Positions 44,831 through 55,974 of a stretch of 64,000 bases of DNA are shown one piece after another. Position numbers and translations under genes: made by a program. The DNA is from Undaria pinnatifida (lineage: Eukaryota > Sar > Phaeophyceae > Laminariales > Alariaceae). The notes under the pieces were generated by a model. That model saw only the letters and a list, made by a program, of their open reading frames with translations, did no database searches and was not told the DNA's origin. The first letter of the stretch is position 1. Every line of letters begins with the position of its first letter. The stretch spans positions 12,293,344 to 12,357,343 of the forward strand of contig JABAKD010000019.1 of NCBI GenBank assembly GCA_012845835.1, in the 5' to 3' direction.

Positions 44831-46440
44831 CTAAAAACCATGTAACGTACAAAGACGTACCCACTCCTCACTCAGCAGTCTATCATGCCCGGGTGCTTGA
44901 CCTTCCCTTTCGATACATTTCCAAACTCCTTCAGTGACCAACCACCAATACTTCTCACGTACAACCGGGTCATGCACTCTTTTAATAGTCGGCTTTATTG
45001 GTGAGTTTTTGAAAAATGTTTGGCGGAAATTGTGGAGTTTGTTCCTCAAACGTTCCTTGGCATAACCATGTCTAATCATGTCCGTCATCAACTTAGCAGC
45101 TGCTACTTGGAAGAAATGGATTTCCGAGCACCTAATTGCAAATCGACAAAGTTGGCAATGGAGGGTCGCATACAAACACTTTTTTGATAATCGTGTTTCA
45201 ATGTGGGGGTATCTACGGTACTGCTTCAGTGTCTCCATGTGGTCCCGCTTATCATACATTCGAATTTGCGACACTCCAGCAGTACTTTGAAGAATTTCCA
45301 TATCCAGGAAATGCACTGTTTGCCCTCTTTGTTCCTTGGTGATAGATACAGGGTTCGCAACCTGCTCACCCTCGTCATCCAGGATGTGTTCTGGGTACAT
45401 TCCACCATACACCCCCCCCTTCCCCTCCTTCCCGCTTGATAATTTGTTCAAACGTAGGGCCTTTCCTACTTGGTAAGCCTGGTGCTACCGTAAGTATGTC
45501 ATCTATGAATCTCTTAGTGTTACTACCGTACTGTTCAATAAACTCTAAAGGGTAAAGAGGTTCAATGTTGTTTCTCGTATCGAGCAAATATCTATTTATC
45601 ATAGTTTTTAGGAAATTGAGTTCATGCATGAACGCAAAATCGTTCGCTAAATCGGGTGCGGGTGCAGTGCCCATGAATATGCCCGATGATTGCTTATATA
45701 TCGCTCCTCCAAATTGTACAAACCCTTCGTCTAATACGAAGTTAATCCATTCACACAGTTTAGCTTGACCAACATTAAATTCCCTTTTGTTGTTGGTTGT
45801 TCCATTAGCATTTACAGAAGGGTTGAGAGACCAGAGTGTACTTTGTTGATCTTCGGTTCCTTTTCATTATTTTTGAACCCATACTTAATGTACATCGATT
45901 TGGAACCGTCTTTTGCTTCTTGGTACGTGAATACCAAGTCCAGTAACTCGCCCATGATACGTTTAAGACATTTGACCGGAATGTTAGTGTACATGGCTAC
46001 AAAATCAAAAGTTTCCAGGTGGTGAGGCAGTCCGTTTTTTGCCATCGCTGCTTTGTGGTCCAAATCTTTGATAACATGTACTATCTCAGCCCCACCTGAA
46101 GTAATCCAACACTTGTTTGCAACCAAACCGATACGAATACATTCTTCACGCCACAAAGCATGTAGTACTGGTCTAATGCCAACGAGTACTGCATTTACTA
46201 TCTTAGCTACGCCTTCTGTGGTTGGTTGTGCCACAACACGCTGTGATACCCCGGAAAGCTGGGATCGCTTTGTGTAATTTGGGCATAAGGTATCTAACCG
46301 GTATCTGCGTAGAGTATCTTTTGCATATATATGACATCACATACCCACCTCGCCTGATGTATTTGTGGGACGTATCTCTGACTTGAAATTGACGACCGCA
46401 GAGCCCCACATCGACAAGGTAAAATTATAGGCGTGAAATC
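44831..46440 (-). pseudogene. Penelope-like reverse transcriptase remnant
   Basis: Minus-strand RT in four frame-shifted pieces. YLMPKLHKAIPAFRGITACC comes first (46409-46203), then KNGLPHHLETFDFVAMYTNIP (46234-45812). A piece read from about 45833 contains QFGGAIYKQSSGIFMGTAPAP and RFIDDILTV, the catalytic region (to 45375). The last piece contains HFLDMEI, CRFAIRCSEIHFFQ and a basic C-terminal tail (45451-44831). D-x-x-x-x-YTNIP, the MGT-x-AP box and FIDD are Penelope-type RT signatures. No GIY-YIG endonuclease is visible before the stop at 44831, so it resembles endonuclease-lacking members. The 5' part is missing. Confidence 0.82.
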
Positions 46441-46823
46441 CTACATTTATTTGAGACAAAAATAATTTGGAAAAGGAAGCACAGGCAGAGGTGTTAAAAT
46501 TGCGGTAAACAACCTTACCAACCCATTACGTAGGGTATTTCGTACATACCGTCTGCATGATCGCCTCCCCACCTATGCCAAGCGAAGTATTACTAACGAG
46601 GTAACGTAATTGAGCGCGTGTATACCAAGTATGACTAATGAGGTAACGTAATTGAGCACATGTATACCAAGCGTTCCTTTAAAACTGACGATTCGCATCC
46701 CTCCCTCTAATGCTCAATGGCGGAGACAGTACATGGCCACATACATCACCTCGCATGCTGTATTTAGCAATACGTATATCTTTCGTATAATTAGCGATGT
46801 CAGAAAATAATGGTAACTGTATG
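46441..46823. other. Short repeats, no gene
   Basis: 46580-46680 has two copies of a unit of about 40 bp (TAATGAGGTAACGTAATTGAGC). 46735-46815 is a diverged copy of the sequence at 46970-47040 (TAATTAGCGATGTCAG). Confidence 0.5.
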
Positions 46824-46831
46824 ATGATGGC

Positions 46832-46949
46832 TGCGAAAGCAACTGAGTTAAATCGACACACGACGCGTATGAAAATACGCGGAAGTGTGGTGAGCTAAAG
46901 CTTTATTTTTCCCCATCCGCCGGAGGATAAAAAAAAAAAAAAAAAAAAA
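46832..46949 (+). mobile_element. Family D poly-A element, truncated copy
   Basis: 118 bp ending CATCCGCCGGAGGAT plus A19-21, with an 8-bp target-site duplication, GATGATGG (46824-46831, 46950-46957). Confidence 0.85.
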
Positions 46950-47045
46950 GATGATGGTGACAAACAGTGCATGACCACGTCACCTCGCCTGTTGTATTTG
47001 ACAATACGTATCTCTTATAATTAGCGATGTCAGAAAATAATGGTA

Positions 47046-48363
47046 CAGTAGGGGTCCCGGTTTAGCGGTTCCCTGTTTAGCGGTTGGACCCGATTTAGCG
47101 GTTCAAAATTCTGCTGACACCGCGGTACCCCGCTTTAGCGGTTGTACAACCGCTAAATCGGATTGTTACCGGTTTAGCGGTTGTTTGGGGTCATTTCGGC
47201 TGGAATAGCGGTTGTGTACATACCCCGGGGAACGACGGGTCACTTTCTGCTGCAAACCTCGCCGGCACTCACACACACTTTCACAGCAGTATACAAACGG
47301 CCTACCCACTGCGGTTCGCAGCTACCCGTTCAGAACCATGCCGCGCGCGGCGTTAGAATTCTGCAAGTTTCCGCACATGACACCGGGTGCAACCGATGGG
47401 CATCTGTGTCGCGGTGAGTGTGGAGGCCGCCTGCACGGCGCTTGCGGCGAGGTAGAGGATCCTGACGGAAACGAGATGAACCGCATTTGCCAGTCTTGCT
47501 CTGGAAACGTGGTGAACGACACCTGCGGCAAGGACAAAGGTCCTTCTGAAGACGAGCTAGACGAGGGGTTCGAGAGTCCGGAAGAAGTTTCCTTGATGGC
47601 GCCACCGCCGTACTCGGAAATCTCGTCGCTTTTTGGGCAGCTAGAGCAGTACGCAGAGTCGTGTGGTATATCAGAGGCAGGGTGCTATCTTCGCAAGGCG
47701 AAGATGTCCTTTCTCGCAGCGCATGCCTCTAGGCCAGCAAGGCAGACGGATATCCGCGCCATGTTTTCTAAGACGTAGTCGAGTGTACAGCAGTACTCTC
47801 CGAGGTTCCTGTAGAGTACGAAGTGTGAAGTACGAGTACACCACACTTTTTTTGTTTTGTGTTTCCTTAGAGTGTTTCAAGTCCAAACTCCGGGGCACAC
47901 GCTGCGGTTTGTAGCAAGACGAGCAGGAGCGTACAGCAGTAGAAGGGGGGTTCCAGCAGGTGTTATGTGCACGTACAGTATGTTACCCGGATGCGGGTAC
48001 ACACAGGTGGTGGTTCTCTTCGCGATGCTTGATACGTTTCACCTAAGTTTTAATGTCTATCCCGCACTACCGCTGCTGTATTCGTACTACTGGTCCCGCG
48101 GCAATCATGCTGTACTGCTATATTCAGCAGCCACATACTGCTATATTCAGCAGCCACATATGACGCTATCTAGTTTTGATCGCAATGGCAACGCTACTTT
48201 CATTCCCAGTACATGGGCTTTTACCCGGTTTAGCGGTTGTAAACCGCTAAATTGGGACCCAGAATAGCGGTTATTAACCGCTAAACCGGTTTACCGGGCG
48301 GTCCCGGTTTAGCGGTTATTTCGCCCTTTGGCACTAGGGACCGCTAAACCGGGACCCCTACTG
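47046..48363 (+). mobile_element. Pogo-like element 1 (1318 bp), TA target
   Basis: Inverted ends CAGTAGGGGTCCCGGTTTAG on both sides, flanked by TA (47044-47045, 48364-48365). Many subterminal copies of TTTAGCGGTT in both orientations are likely transposase-binding sites. The empty site is preserved at 33773. It carries the ORF at 47338-47778 but no DDE transposase, so it is non-autonomous. A tandem 22-bp repeat (ATATTCAGCAGCCACAT...) lies at 48116-48160. Confidence 0.92.
47338..47778 (+). CDS. Cys/His-cluster and PIP-box-like protein
   Basis: 146 residues from the first in-frame ATG (an upstream open stretch lacks one). The N part has EFCKFPH, LCRGECGGRLHGACGEVED and MNRICQSC; the order C, C-x3-C, H-x2-C, C-x2-C resembles a PHD/RING-like zinc cluster. 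The middle is acidic (SEDELDEGFESPEE). The C part has APPPYSEISSLFGQLEQYAE, and the protein ends RQTDIRAMFSKT, close to a PCNA-binding box (Q-x-x-I-x-x-aromatic-aromatic, here with M for the first aromatic). A PCNA-binding C-terminal motif is known for Drosophila pogo transposase. The role here, perhaps an accessory protein, is inference. Confidence 0.6.
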   Translation: MPRAALEFCKFPHMTPGATDGHLCRGECGGRLHGACGEVEDPDGNEMNRICQSCSGNVVNDTCGKDKGPSEDELDEGFESPEEVSLMAPPPYSEISSLFGQLEQYAESCGISEAGCYLRKAKMSFLAAHASRPARQTDIRAMFSKT

Positions 48364-49940
48364 TACCTACAAATATTCTATGAAATATTCTAGCTTTCGA
48401 TCGATGTATCATACAACAACAAATTATGAAGATTTAACACGTTATTTACTACACTTAAACACTGGGTTGCATGCTGCATCTAACATCAAACCTTCTAGAA
48501 TAGTAAACATTACAAGCCAGATGATATAAAGGGATGTCTTATTGCTTCAATCGTCAGGTTTGTCCCCTTTGAGGATTTATAGTTTCCGCGCACATATTGA
48601 AATGTCCCGCCCCCCGCCCCCCTCCCCCTCCACTGACCCCTCTTGTTCATAAAAAACCCCCAACCCTCCCCCCCGCCCCTCCGTCCCCCGATTCCCCCCC
48701 CCTTCCGCCTAGTTTGTCCAAACGCCCCACTCACAATCAAAATCGGCCTGAGTAATAAACACCTATACGCAGTTGATATCACGTCATTATCTTTCTGACC
48801 ATCCATGACGTAGTTTTCAATTATTTTGCTCCCAACCCCCCCCCTCCCCCCCCCCTCCAAGGCCCCCTCTTTTCCGACCACTGCACGATCGCCTAGACCT
48901 AGCACCACGCGTAAAACAAGCTGCTACATATCTTTGATCCCACAGCCGAAGTGTATTTGAATATTATTTGTGACCTAAACCTCCTAAAAAATCCCCCCCC
49001 CCCCCCCCCTCTTGCTCTCCCTTACTCAAACGCCCCACCAAATATCGAAATCCGCCACATTAATAAACACTTCACGCACAGGATATCACCTCAAATGTTA
49101 TCTTTCGAGAGCCATCCATGCCGCTGTGTTTCCCCCCCCCCCCCCCGCCTCGAACGCCCCCTTCTTCCCCATCACCCGCACCATCGCCTAGACACCTAGC
49201 ACCACACGTATAACAAACCCCTCACCTAAAGCCCTTCCTCCCCCCCCCGCCCCCCCCCCGCCCCCACACCCCCCACCTCCCCCCCAACCCATCCCAACCC
49301 CACCCCCTCGAACACTCCACCCTCTCTTTACTCACTGATTGTACGACTTACCCCAAGATATACATGATAAACTGATGTATTATTTCCAAAACCGTCACAT
49401 TTATCCCCTCAAAATAATGTATAGTTTCCAGGCACATATTGAGCTGCCCCCCCCGCCCCAACCCCCCCCCCCCCCGCCCCCAATAATATACTGGTGCCAA
49501 AACCGTCAGATTTATCCCCTCGAAAGGATTTATAGCTTACATGCACAAATTGCCCCCTTCCCCCCCCTCCTCCAAACCCGCTCGCTTTTGATCAAAACCA
49601 GGCCCCCACGTCCTTCAAAACTCCGCCCCACCCCCTCACCGGTTATTCGACTTACAAGATTCACTTGATCAAAGGTTACTTTTCCCTTCACAGCTGTCAG
49701 ATTTTGCCCCCCTCAGAAACGGGTTTTATAGTTTCCGCGCACAGACTGACTAAAATCATCCTGTTGACCCTGATAGCTACACTGTAGTTGTAAGGGGAGT
49801 CGCCGACCTATATCCTTAATGAGGACACACAACTCGTAATACGCGCGATCGGAGTATCACACACAGCTTGCAAAGATGAGTTTCGACGAAATCTTCGATC
49901 TCACAGCTGGAGTGTATTTTCATTTTTTATAATATCATAC
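48364..49940 (+). repeat. Poly-C repeat family, long copy 3
   Basis: Continues the repeat interrupted by pogo-like element 1, in parallel with 33775-35620, and ends with the same constant block (GCGATCGGAGTATCACACAC). False glycine- or proline-rich frames arise from its C runs. Confidence 0.82.
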
Positions 49941-49944
49941 CTGA

Positions 49945-51670
49945 CGCAATTCATGCCTCCACTAGGAACATATAAAAGTGAAATCGGGAGTCAGTCTACG
50001 ATGTGCCAGGTCTATGTCTCACTCCTCGCACCTGTAAAAATCGACTATACCGCTTGCCACCCAAGAAAAACTACCCGTCTATATTGCACGTAGTACCTAT
50101 CACTACGCGTACTACGTTTACCACGACAGTCGCAAGTCCGTTGGGAAGAAAGAAACAAAGAAAAGAAAAGAAGAAGAGGAAAGGAAAGGAAAGAAAAGAC
50201 AAGAAAGCGGGAAAACGCAAAAGGAAAGGAACGGAAAGAAAAGACCAGAAAAGCAAGAACAGAAAAAGACGAGGAAAGCAAGAAAAGACAAGGCAAGAAG
50301 AGGAAGCAAGGTATGGAAAGAGAGAAAAAATGCCATACCAGCAGACCGTAGGAACCGACTAAAGACGGCATTGGGCTCATAGAGAGCATCAAGTGCATCA
50401 TCAATGGCACTGGGGAGAGAACGCAACATGGCGAAGAAGTCATGGCAGTCTTACGCTATCTTGTGACGGCCATTGGCAGACCCACAAATTTCAAGACGAT
50501 GACGGCCAGACCCAGACTTCAGTCTCTTAGGCATGACGCCCCCCCCCTGCCCCCCCCCCCCCCCCCCCCTCCACTCTCCCCCAGGCCGCTTAGAGATGCC
50601 GACGGTGGATGGCGCTGCCGCAGCCTTTGCGCGTTGCTCTGCAGCTCTACGTATCTCCGTTTCATGCCTATTCCGCAAGAACAACTCGGCTCCCTCCTCT
50701 ACTCGTCGAAACCATCTGCCGGCCTTCTGAGCAGCCTTTCGCCACCCTTCGAATAAAAAATCATTCCAAAGACCGACATATCCTCCTTCAGATGAGCCAT
50801 CCAGTCTTTCTCTTGCCCCCCTGAGTAGCCCTTACCCCCAACAAGCTCCCCAAACATCACCCTCTGTGGCAGACGCTCCTCCCCCATATGTGCTGTGAAT
50901 CCCGCAAACAATATCCTCCGTTTGCGCACTATCGCCTTTATGCTCTCGGAATCTGCCTGGGCAAGCGCGTCGGCGTACGATAGGGTGTGGTGGTCGCGCT
51001 TCCGTTTCCGCCATCCGAGGCATCGGAGGAGCATGGAGTGGTGAACCCGTCGTAGCCTGTAATAGTCAGGCTTGTTCGGGCTCCATGTCATGCAACCGTA
51101 AAGCAGTGTCTCGACCACCTCAGATTTCAGCAACGGCACCTTCATCCGTAAGCGGACACCCGGGCGATCATAGATTTCCATCTAGTACCGCTTGAAGCAC
51201 GCCCAGGCCCTCTGAAGACGCCGCGCTGTTTCAATGCTGAGGTCTCTGTCTGCGGTGATAGCCCCGCCCAAGTACACAAACTCGATTGTTTGTTTGTGTA
51301 TCTGGCCGGCTGCATTGGTTGTGAACGACACCTTCCCCCCGCCTTTGGTTTGCAAGCACGTAATCTCTGTTTTCACCTCTGAGACCGTAAGCCCGAACGC
51401 CGAACACGAAGTCACGATCAACGTCATCATCCTCTCCAGCGCTTCTGATGATCGCGATACGATGCCCACATCGTTCGCGTACAGCATACCCCACAATCTC
51501 TGCATCTCACTCCTCTCCTTCCCCTTCCGCCCTTCGACTTTGCCTGTGCGTGAAGTTCCCTTCTTCTCGCTTTTCGCCTTTCGTTGGAGCTGCACCATGT
51601 TGTCTGTGATGGCTGCATCAGCGAGCAACCGTTTCTCGGCCACACGCAGTAGAGCCGTGGAAAACATGTT
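49945..51670 (-). pseudogene. LINE reverse transcriptase remnant, copy 1
   Basis: 3' UTR (49945-50440, including a purine tract on the plus strand at 50145-50330) and RT C-terminal half. From 51667: RLWGMLYANDVGIVSRSSEA, whose catalytic Y-A-D-D is changed to Y-A-N-D; AFGLTVSEVKTEITCL; FVYLGGAITADRDLS. An in-frame TAG at 51182-51184 then splits it from KVPLLKSEVVETLLYGCMTW, RKRRILFAGF and QEKDWMAHLKEDM (51181-50699). A frame change near 50755 leads into AGRWFR and a basic tail to 50460. The RT N-terminal part and endonuclease are missing. Typical of CR1/RTE/Jockey-type LINEs; not finer. Confidence 0.85.
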
Positions 51671-51679
51671 GTATTATCC

Positions 51680-52230
51680 ACAGGTGATCACACGTCATGT
51701 ACGAACGAACGCACAGCAGTAGTTTAACGAGCTTTTAGTTTGAGTTCAGAAGAATACCAGAATTTGGCGATGTTTCGCCTTGAATTTCACTCTTGAATTT
51801 TGCCCACGGAATTGGAGATTATTATCTAGATCCAAAATATTCGTTGTTTTTGGGCGCGTTTGACACTGAAATTTGGTACGTATTGTTATCTTAGCGCCGG
51901 TTGGCCGGAAAGAAATATCGATCGTCCACCCACTCTGATTTTCCGCGGGAGTCTTTTGACCATCACCAAGTACCGTAGTTTCGCGATGAACTCCCGGTGA
52001 TATTAATATGAGGTCGAGCTGGCAAGATGCTTGAATGATTCCTTTCAACACAGGTAGAAGAGTAGGTATGATGAGAATGCTGGCTTCCATAGTTGAAAAA
52101 GCGCATGTCCTCGTAATCAAAATGTCCTGTAATACCAACGCGTGTGAGAGCTTGGTATGGACTAAACCAGAGCGGAACTGGTCGGACAAAATGTGGCTTG
52201 ACTCCGGAGTCGGGGAGTTTGACTCCGGAG
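51680..52230. other. No recognised feature
   Basis: A minus-strand frame at 51746-52189 has no known domain and no splice context I trust. Confidence 0.35.
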
Positions 52231-52234
52231 TGAG

Positions 52235-52320
52235 GGAGTTATACTTTCCTTTTCTTTTTCGTTTTTCCGCTTTCTTGTCGTGCGTATGCGTAGCGAGTTA
52301 ATGTGAGAACAACAACAACT
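52235..52320 (+). mobile_element. LINE 3' end, deleted copy, opposite orientation
   Basis: Pyrimidine tract then CGTGCGTATGCGTAGCGAGT, TAATGTGAGAAC and AAC repeats. This is the same 3' end as the minus-strand copies, with an internal deletion. Confidence 0.65.
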
Positions 52321-52494
52321 TTAGCTGACTTTTTGGGTCATGATATAATGGTTGAAGGCGATGCTTTTATACTTTTTATTTGGATTTGAGGATGGTATTT
52401 GTGAATTTGCGTTCATCTAGGATGGAATGAGCATTATCGTGACAGTTGTCACGAGCAGGAGGGATGTAGGATTCACTATATGCTCGTATCAATG

Positions 52495-53048
52495 TCCGAG
52501 AGAGCCAGGCTACGGTAGGGGGTACCCCTTTTCAGCCATCTATTTCACCCCCTTTTCTCAGTGAGCGACCCGAAGGAAAACTATATAATAGGTGTTTCTC
52601 AGTGAGCGACCCGAGAAGGAAAACTATTTATGTGTTTCTCAGTGAGCGACCCGAAGGAAAACTGTATAGGTGTTTTTTGTTCTGTGCTTGATCGTAGATG
52701 GTGTGATAATATATTAGCATGCGTGTTGTCATTTTCGTCGTCGTCGTCGTGGTCGTCGTCGTGGTCGTCGTCGTTATTTGAAACGTCTTGTTTGGGATCA
52801 CTTTACAAGTGGGCTTCACTTTGCTTTCGAGTTAGAAACACTGACTGTAAAATGACAACACGCATGCTAATATATTATCACCATCTACGATCAAGCACAG
52901 AAAAAAAAAACACCTACAGTATACAGTTTTCCTTCGGTTCGCTCACTGAGAAACACCTATATAGTTTTCCTTCGGGTCGCTCACGGAGAAAAGGGGGTGA
53001 AACAAACGGCTGAAAAGGGGTACCCCCTACCGTAGCCTGGCTCTCAGA
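52495..53048. mobile_element. Foldback element with arms of about 200 bp
   Basis: Left arm 52495-52735 and right arm 52847-53048 are inverted copies beginning GAGAGCCAGGCTACGGTAGG. The left arm has three, and the right two, tandem copies of the unit TTTCTCAGTGAGCGACCCGA-x-GGAAAACTAT. The loop contains a GTC repeat (52735-52770). A B-box-like GAATCGAACTCGGGTC lies just outside the right arm, so the target may be a tRNA-derived repeat. Confidence 0.8.
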
Positions 53049-53825
53049 ATCGAACTCGGGTCTGCGTTGATACTAACAGCCATATTATTTTTTTATTTAG
53101 CCCGTGGGGCATGTTTGAAAACGAGAGTATCTTTAATTTACAAAATAATTTTGTTTGATCGAAGATCTGGAAGTATTAAATTGGGGGAACAATATTGGTT
53201 GTTTTCGAGTAGTGGATGACGAAATTTAATACCTGGTATTTCCATCTTGATTTCAGCATTGAGTTTTGCTTGATCGAAGGCGTGGGAGTATGATAATTTG
53301 AGGTGATATTGGTGGTTTCGGGGTTGTTTTAGGCTTGATTTGTTGGACCATAATCGAGAATTTTTTATTTCTAGTCTTACACGGATTAATCCTGCTGCAC
53401 TCTTGATCGCCGATACATACCATCGATTTCCGTTACGATTACTGCGGTTCAATTCCGCTAGCTACGGCGTTGGGCATAATTACTCAGGGTTTTTGGAGCA
53501 GAGGCAGCATTGTTTTGAAATTGACAAATTGGATATTTGCTATTTGAGGCATGCACTTTATTTAAATATAAGGAAGGTTTTTGGATGGTGCGCTTTGGTT
53601 TGTTATTATGACGTGCAAAAGTGCAGGGGGAACGTTGGTTGATGCCTGTGCACAAGTCTGATGTTGATGTGTATGAATGCATAGAATCTATGGAGATGGT
53701 AGAAAAGAACTATTGATATGATCGGCGGTCCCAGTCTTCCGATATGTTCGAGTTTAACCCCCTTTGGCTTAGTCATATTGTGTTCGCTATAAGTTGTCTT
53801 CGGGAGTGCATGTTCAGAGTGGTCT
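53049..53825. other. No recognised feature
   Basis: AT-rich unique-looking sequence. Two blocks with AGTATxATAATTTGAGG and TTGATCGAAG (53145-53180, 53265-53310) repeat weakly. No gene. Confidence 0.4.
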
Positions 53826-53827
53826 CC

Positions 53828-53995
53828 GGGACTCCGGGACTTTAATAGGGAGTCGCCGACCTATATCCTTAATGAGGACAAACACCCAGTAATACGCGCG
53901 ATCGGAGTATCACCCACAGCTTGCAAAGATGAGTTTCGCCAAATCTTCGATCTCACAGCTGTAGTGTAATTTTATGGTTATAATATTTTTTGTTA
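53828..53995 (+). repeat. Poly-C repeat family, terminal block only
   Basis: Only the constant end is present: GGAGTCGCCGACCTATATCC to CTCACAGCTGTAGTGTAATTTT. Confidence 0.8.
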
Positions 53996-54096
53996 CTATC
54001 TTCTTATCTTCTCCGCCTGATGGTCCCTCGTCGGGTACCGAGAGCAATCTCCCCGTGAGCCGCCCTACGCCGGGTACACAGATATGGTTGGTAACC

Positions 54097-54415
54097 GGTC
54101 GCCCCGGTGGTCTAGTGGTTACTACTAGCGTTGGTCCTTGAGTTCGATTCCCACCGTTGTGAGGTGTTTGACTTTTCTATTTGCAGAAATGCAGAAAAAG
54201 GATCAACTAACAACTGCTGAGAACGCCTAGCAGCGTGGGTAGGTACAATTCGACGCGAATCGACGAGGGAAGGAAATGCTAGATTCTCGCGAAAAAAGTG
54301 TTGGCATGTACGGTAGTGGGGAGGGCCCGCTATATGACCCGGGATCTGAGTTATACTACTGGGAGGGAGGGCGAGAGTAGTGCAAGGATAATAAATGGGA
54401 TGGGAAAACAAACTG
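54097..54415 (+). mobile_element. tRNA-derived SINE C, copy 3
   Basis: Independent insertion: head CGCCCCGGTGGTCTAGTGG (A box), TTGAGTTCGATTCCCACC (B box), body with AATTCGACGCGAATCGACGA, ending near ATAAATGGGATGGGAAAA. Confidence 0.85.
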
Positions 54416-54438
54416 ATACATATGGAAACAGCTTTTTA

Positions 54439-55152
54439 GGCCATTTCTTATGCAGTCGGATTCCGCCAGTCGAAAACGGCCCTTTTGGACTGGATTTTTT
54501 TTCGACTGGATTGTTCTGGTCCTTCTTCTTATCGTCAGTCGAGTTGATTTTATAGTTTGTGTGCTCTTCCTAGAGGCGGTTGGTGTGAGGGAGTACTGCT
54601 GCACAGCAGGCGAAATCGGTTGGTAGCTCTATGCTTCCGGCTGTCTCCGCGTGCAACGGCTCAACGAACCTTCGCCCCAGCGAGTTGGTGGCTTTGGGCT
54701 CAGCCGAAAGCCGCCAAAGCTACGTTCGTGGAGTTGCACTCAGCCGAGAGCGGCCAAAGCTACAGCAGGCGCAGCCGTTGTTGGCAGCATGGGATCGAGA
54801 CCGCGCGCTGCTGCCTTCGTGTGATACACGCCGCTGGCGAGCGGAACTAGGAATGCACCACGCTGATTTGCTGCGAGAAGCAACAGCAGGGATAGCCAAG
54901 CCAACGTTAGCGCTTTGTATGATACTGCAGTGTGGTACCTGGTATGCGTGTGGCCGTGTGGGTGTGTGTTTGGTGGTGGGATGGGCGATGCGATCGGTTA
55001 AAAAAACACGTGTAAAACTGTTTCGACTGAGTTTTTCGACTGAAGGATCCAGTCGAAAAAGCTCTTTTTCGACTGCGTAAGAAAGCCCGATTTGGGCTTC
55101 AGTCGAAAAAGGCCGTTTTCGACTGACAAACCCGACTGCATAAGAAATGGCC
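54439..55152. mobile_element. PIF/Harbinger-like MITE, 714 bp
   Basis: Inverted ends of about 50 bp beginning GGCCATTTCTTATGCAGTCG, flanked by a 3-bp TTA duplication (54436-54438, 55153-55155). Subterminal AGTCGAAAA/TTTTCGACT repeats occur. TTA target and GG-starting ends fit PIF/Harbinger. No transposase. Confidence 0.85.
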
Positions 55153-55159
55153 TTAGACA

Positions 55160-55970
55160 AGCTACACCAACAAGAATTGCAGCAGTACAGTGGGGGTATT
55201 CCGATGCAAGATCACTCTGAGACAAGCCAAATCAGGTGGTCATTGCTCTTGTTTGTTGTGGGTAATTTATGGCTGTTAGTATATGCAGGGACATGTCAAT
55301 TTGACCGCCCTTATGTCCCGAATGTCTTCATCTTTGACGCTCTGGGTACCAAGTGTATAGATTCATCCTGAGGTCGAGCGTTTTGTAAGATTTGTGGTCG
55401 CATGGCGAATCTTTGCCGTACGCAAGTAGTATGCAAGAAAACTCGAGAGAAGAATAGCGAGCTTAGTTAGGTGACCAGGAGGTGATAATGCACGGGCAAG
55501 TATTCCATGATTATTCGACCATTATGCGAGCAAAATAAACAGTATTTTGTTTTCATTTTAGACTTTTTTCCACGGTTATTATGCTCGAGTTGTACCAGTC
55601 TTAGTTCCATTTATTATTGGGTCGTTTTTCTTTGAACACTCCATTTTTGTATGAAATTGTGCTTATAACCGGGGGGCTCTAAATCCTGGATACGAATCGC
55701 TCCAATTCGTCCACTTATATTGCGTTTGGTGCTGTTGTTGTTGACAAGCGTTTGTCGTCCTCTTTTTGAGCGTGTTTGCTCGGCACGCCAATCTGATATA
55801 ATCTCAAAATCGCTATTTTGTGCGACCTACCATGCAAATAATAACTGGTCGAATTGCGCTCGCTTTGCGAATGTTTGCCGTGTGCGAGAAGTATGCGAGA
55901 AAAACGAGTCGGTCGAGATAACTGTGAGCTCATATTGGGTCAAAGCCTACCAGCCAATCACCATCAAGCC
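55160..55970. other. No gene; one diverged repeat pair
   Basis: 55400-55465 and 55850-55925 share GCGAATxTTTGCCGT, then AGTATGC-x-AGAAAAxxCGAG. No supported coding sequence. Confidence 0.4.
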
Positions 55971-55974
55971 AATG

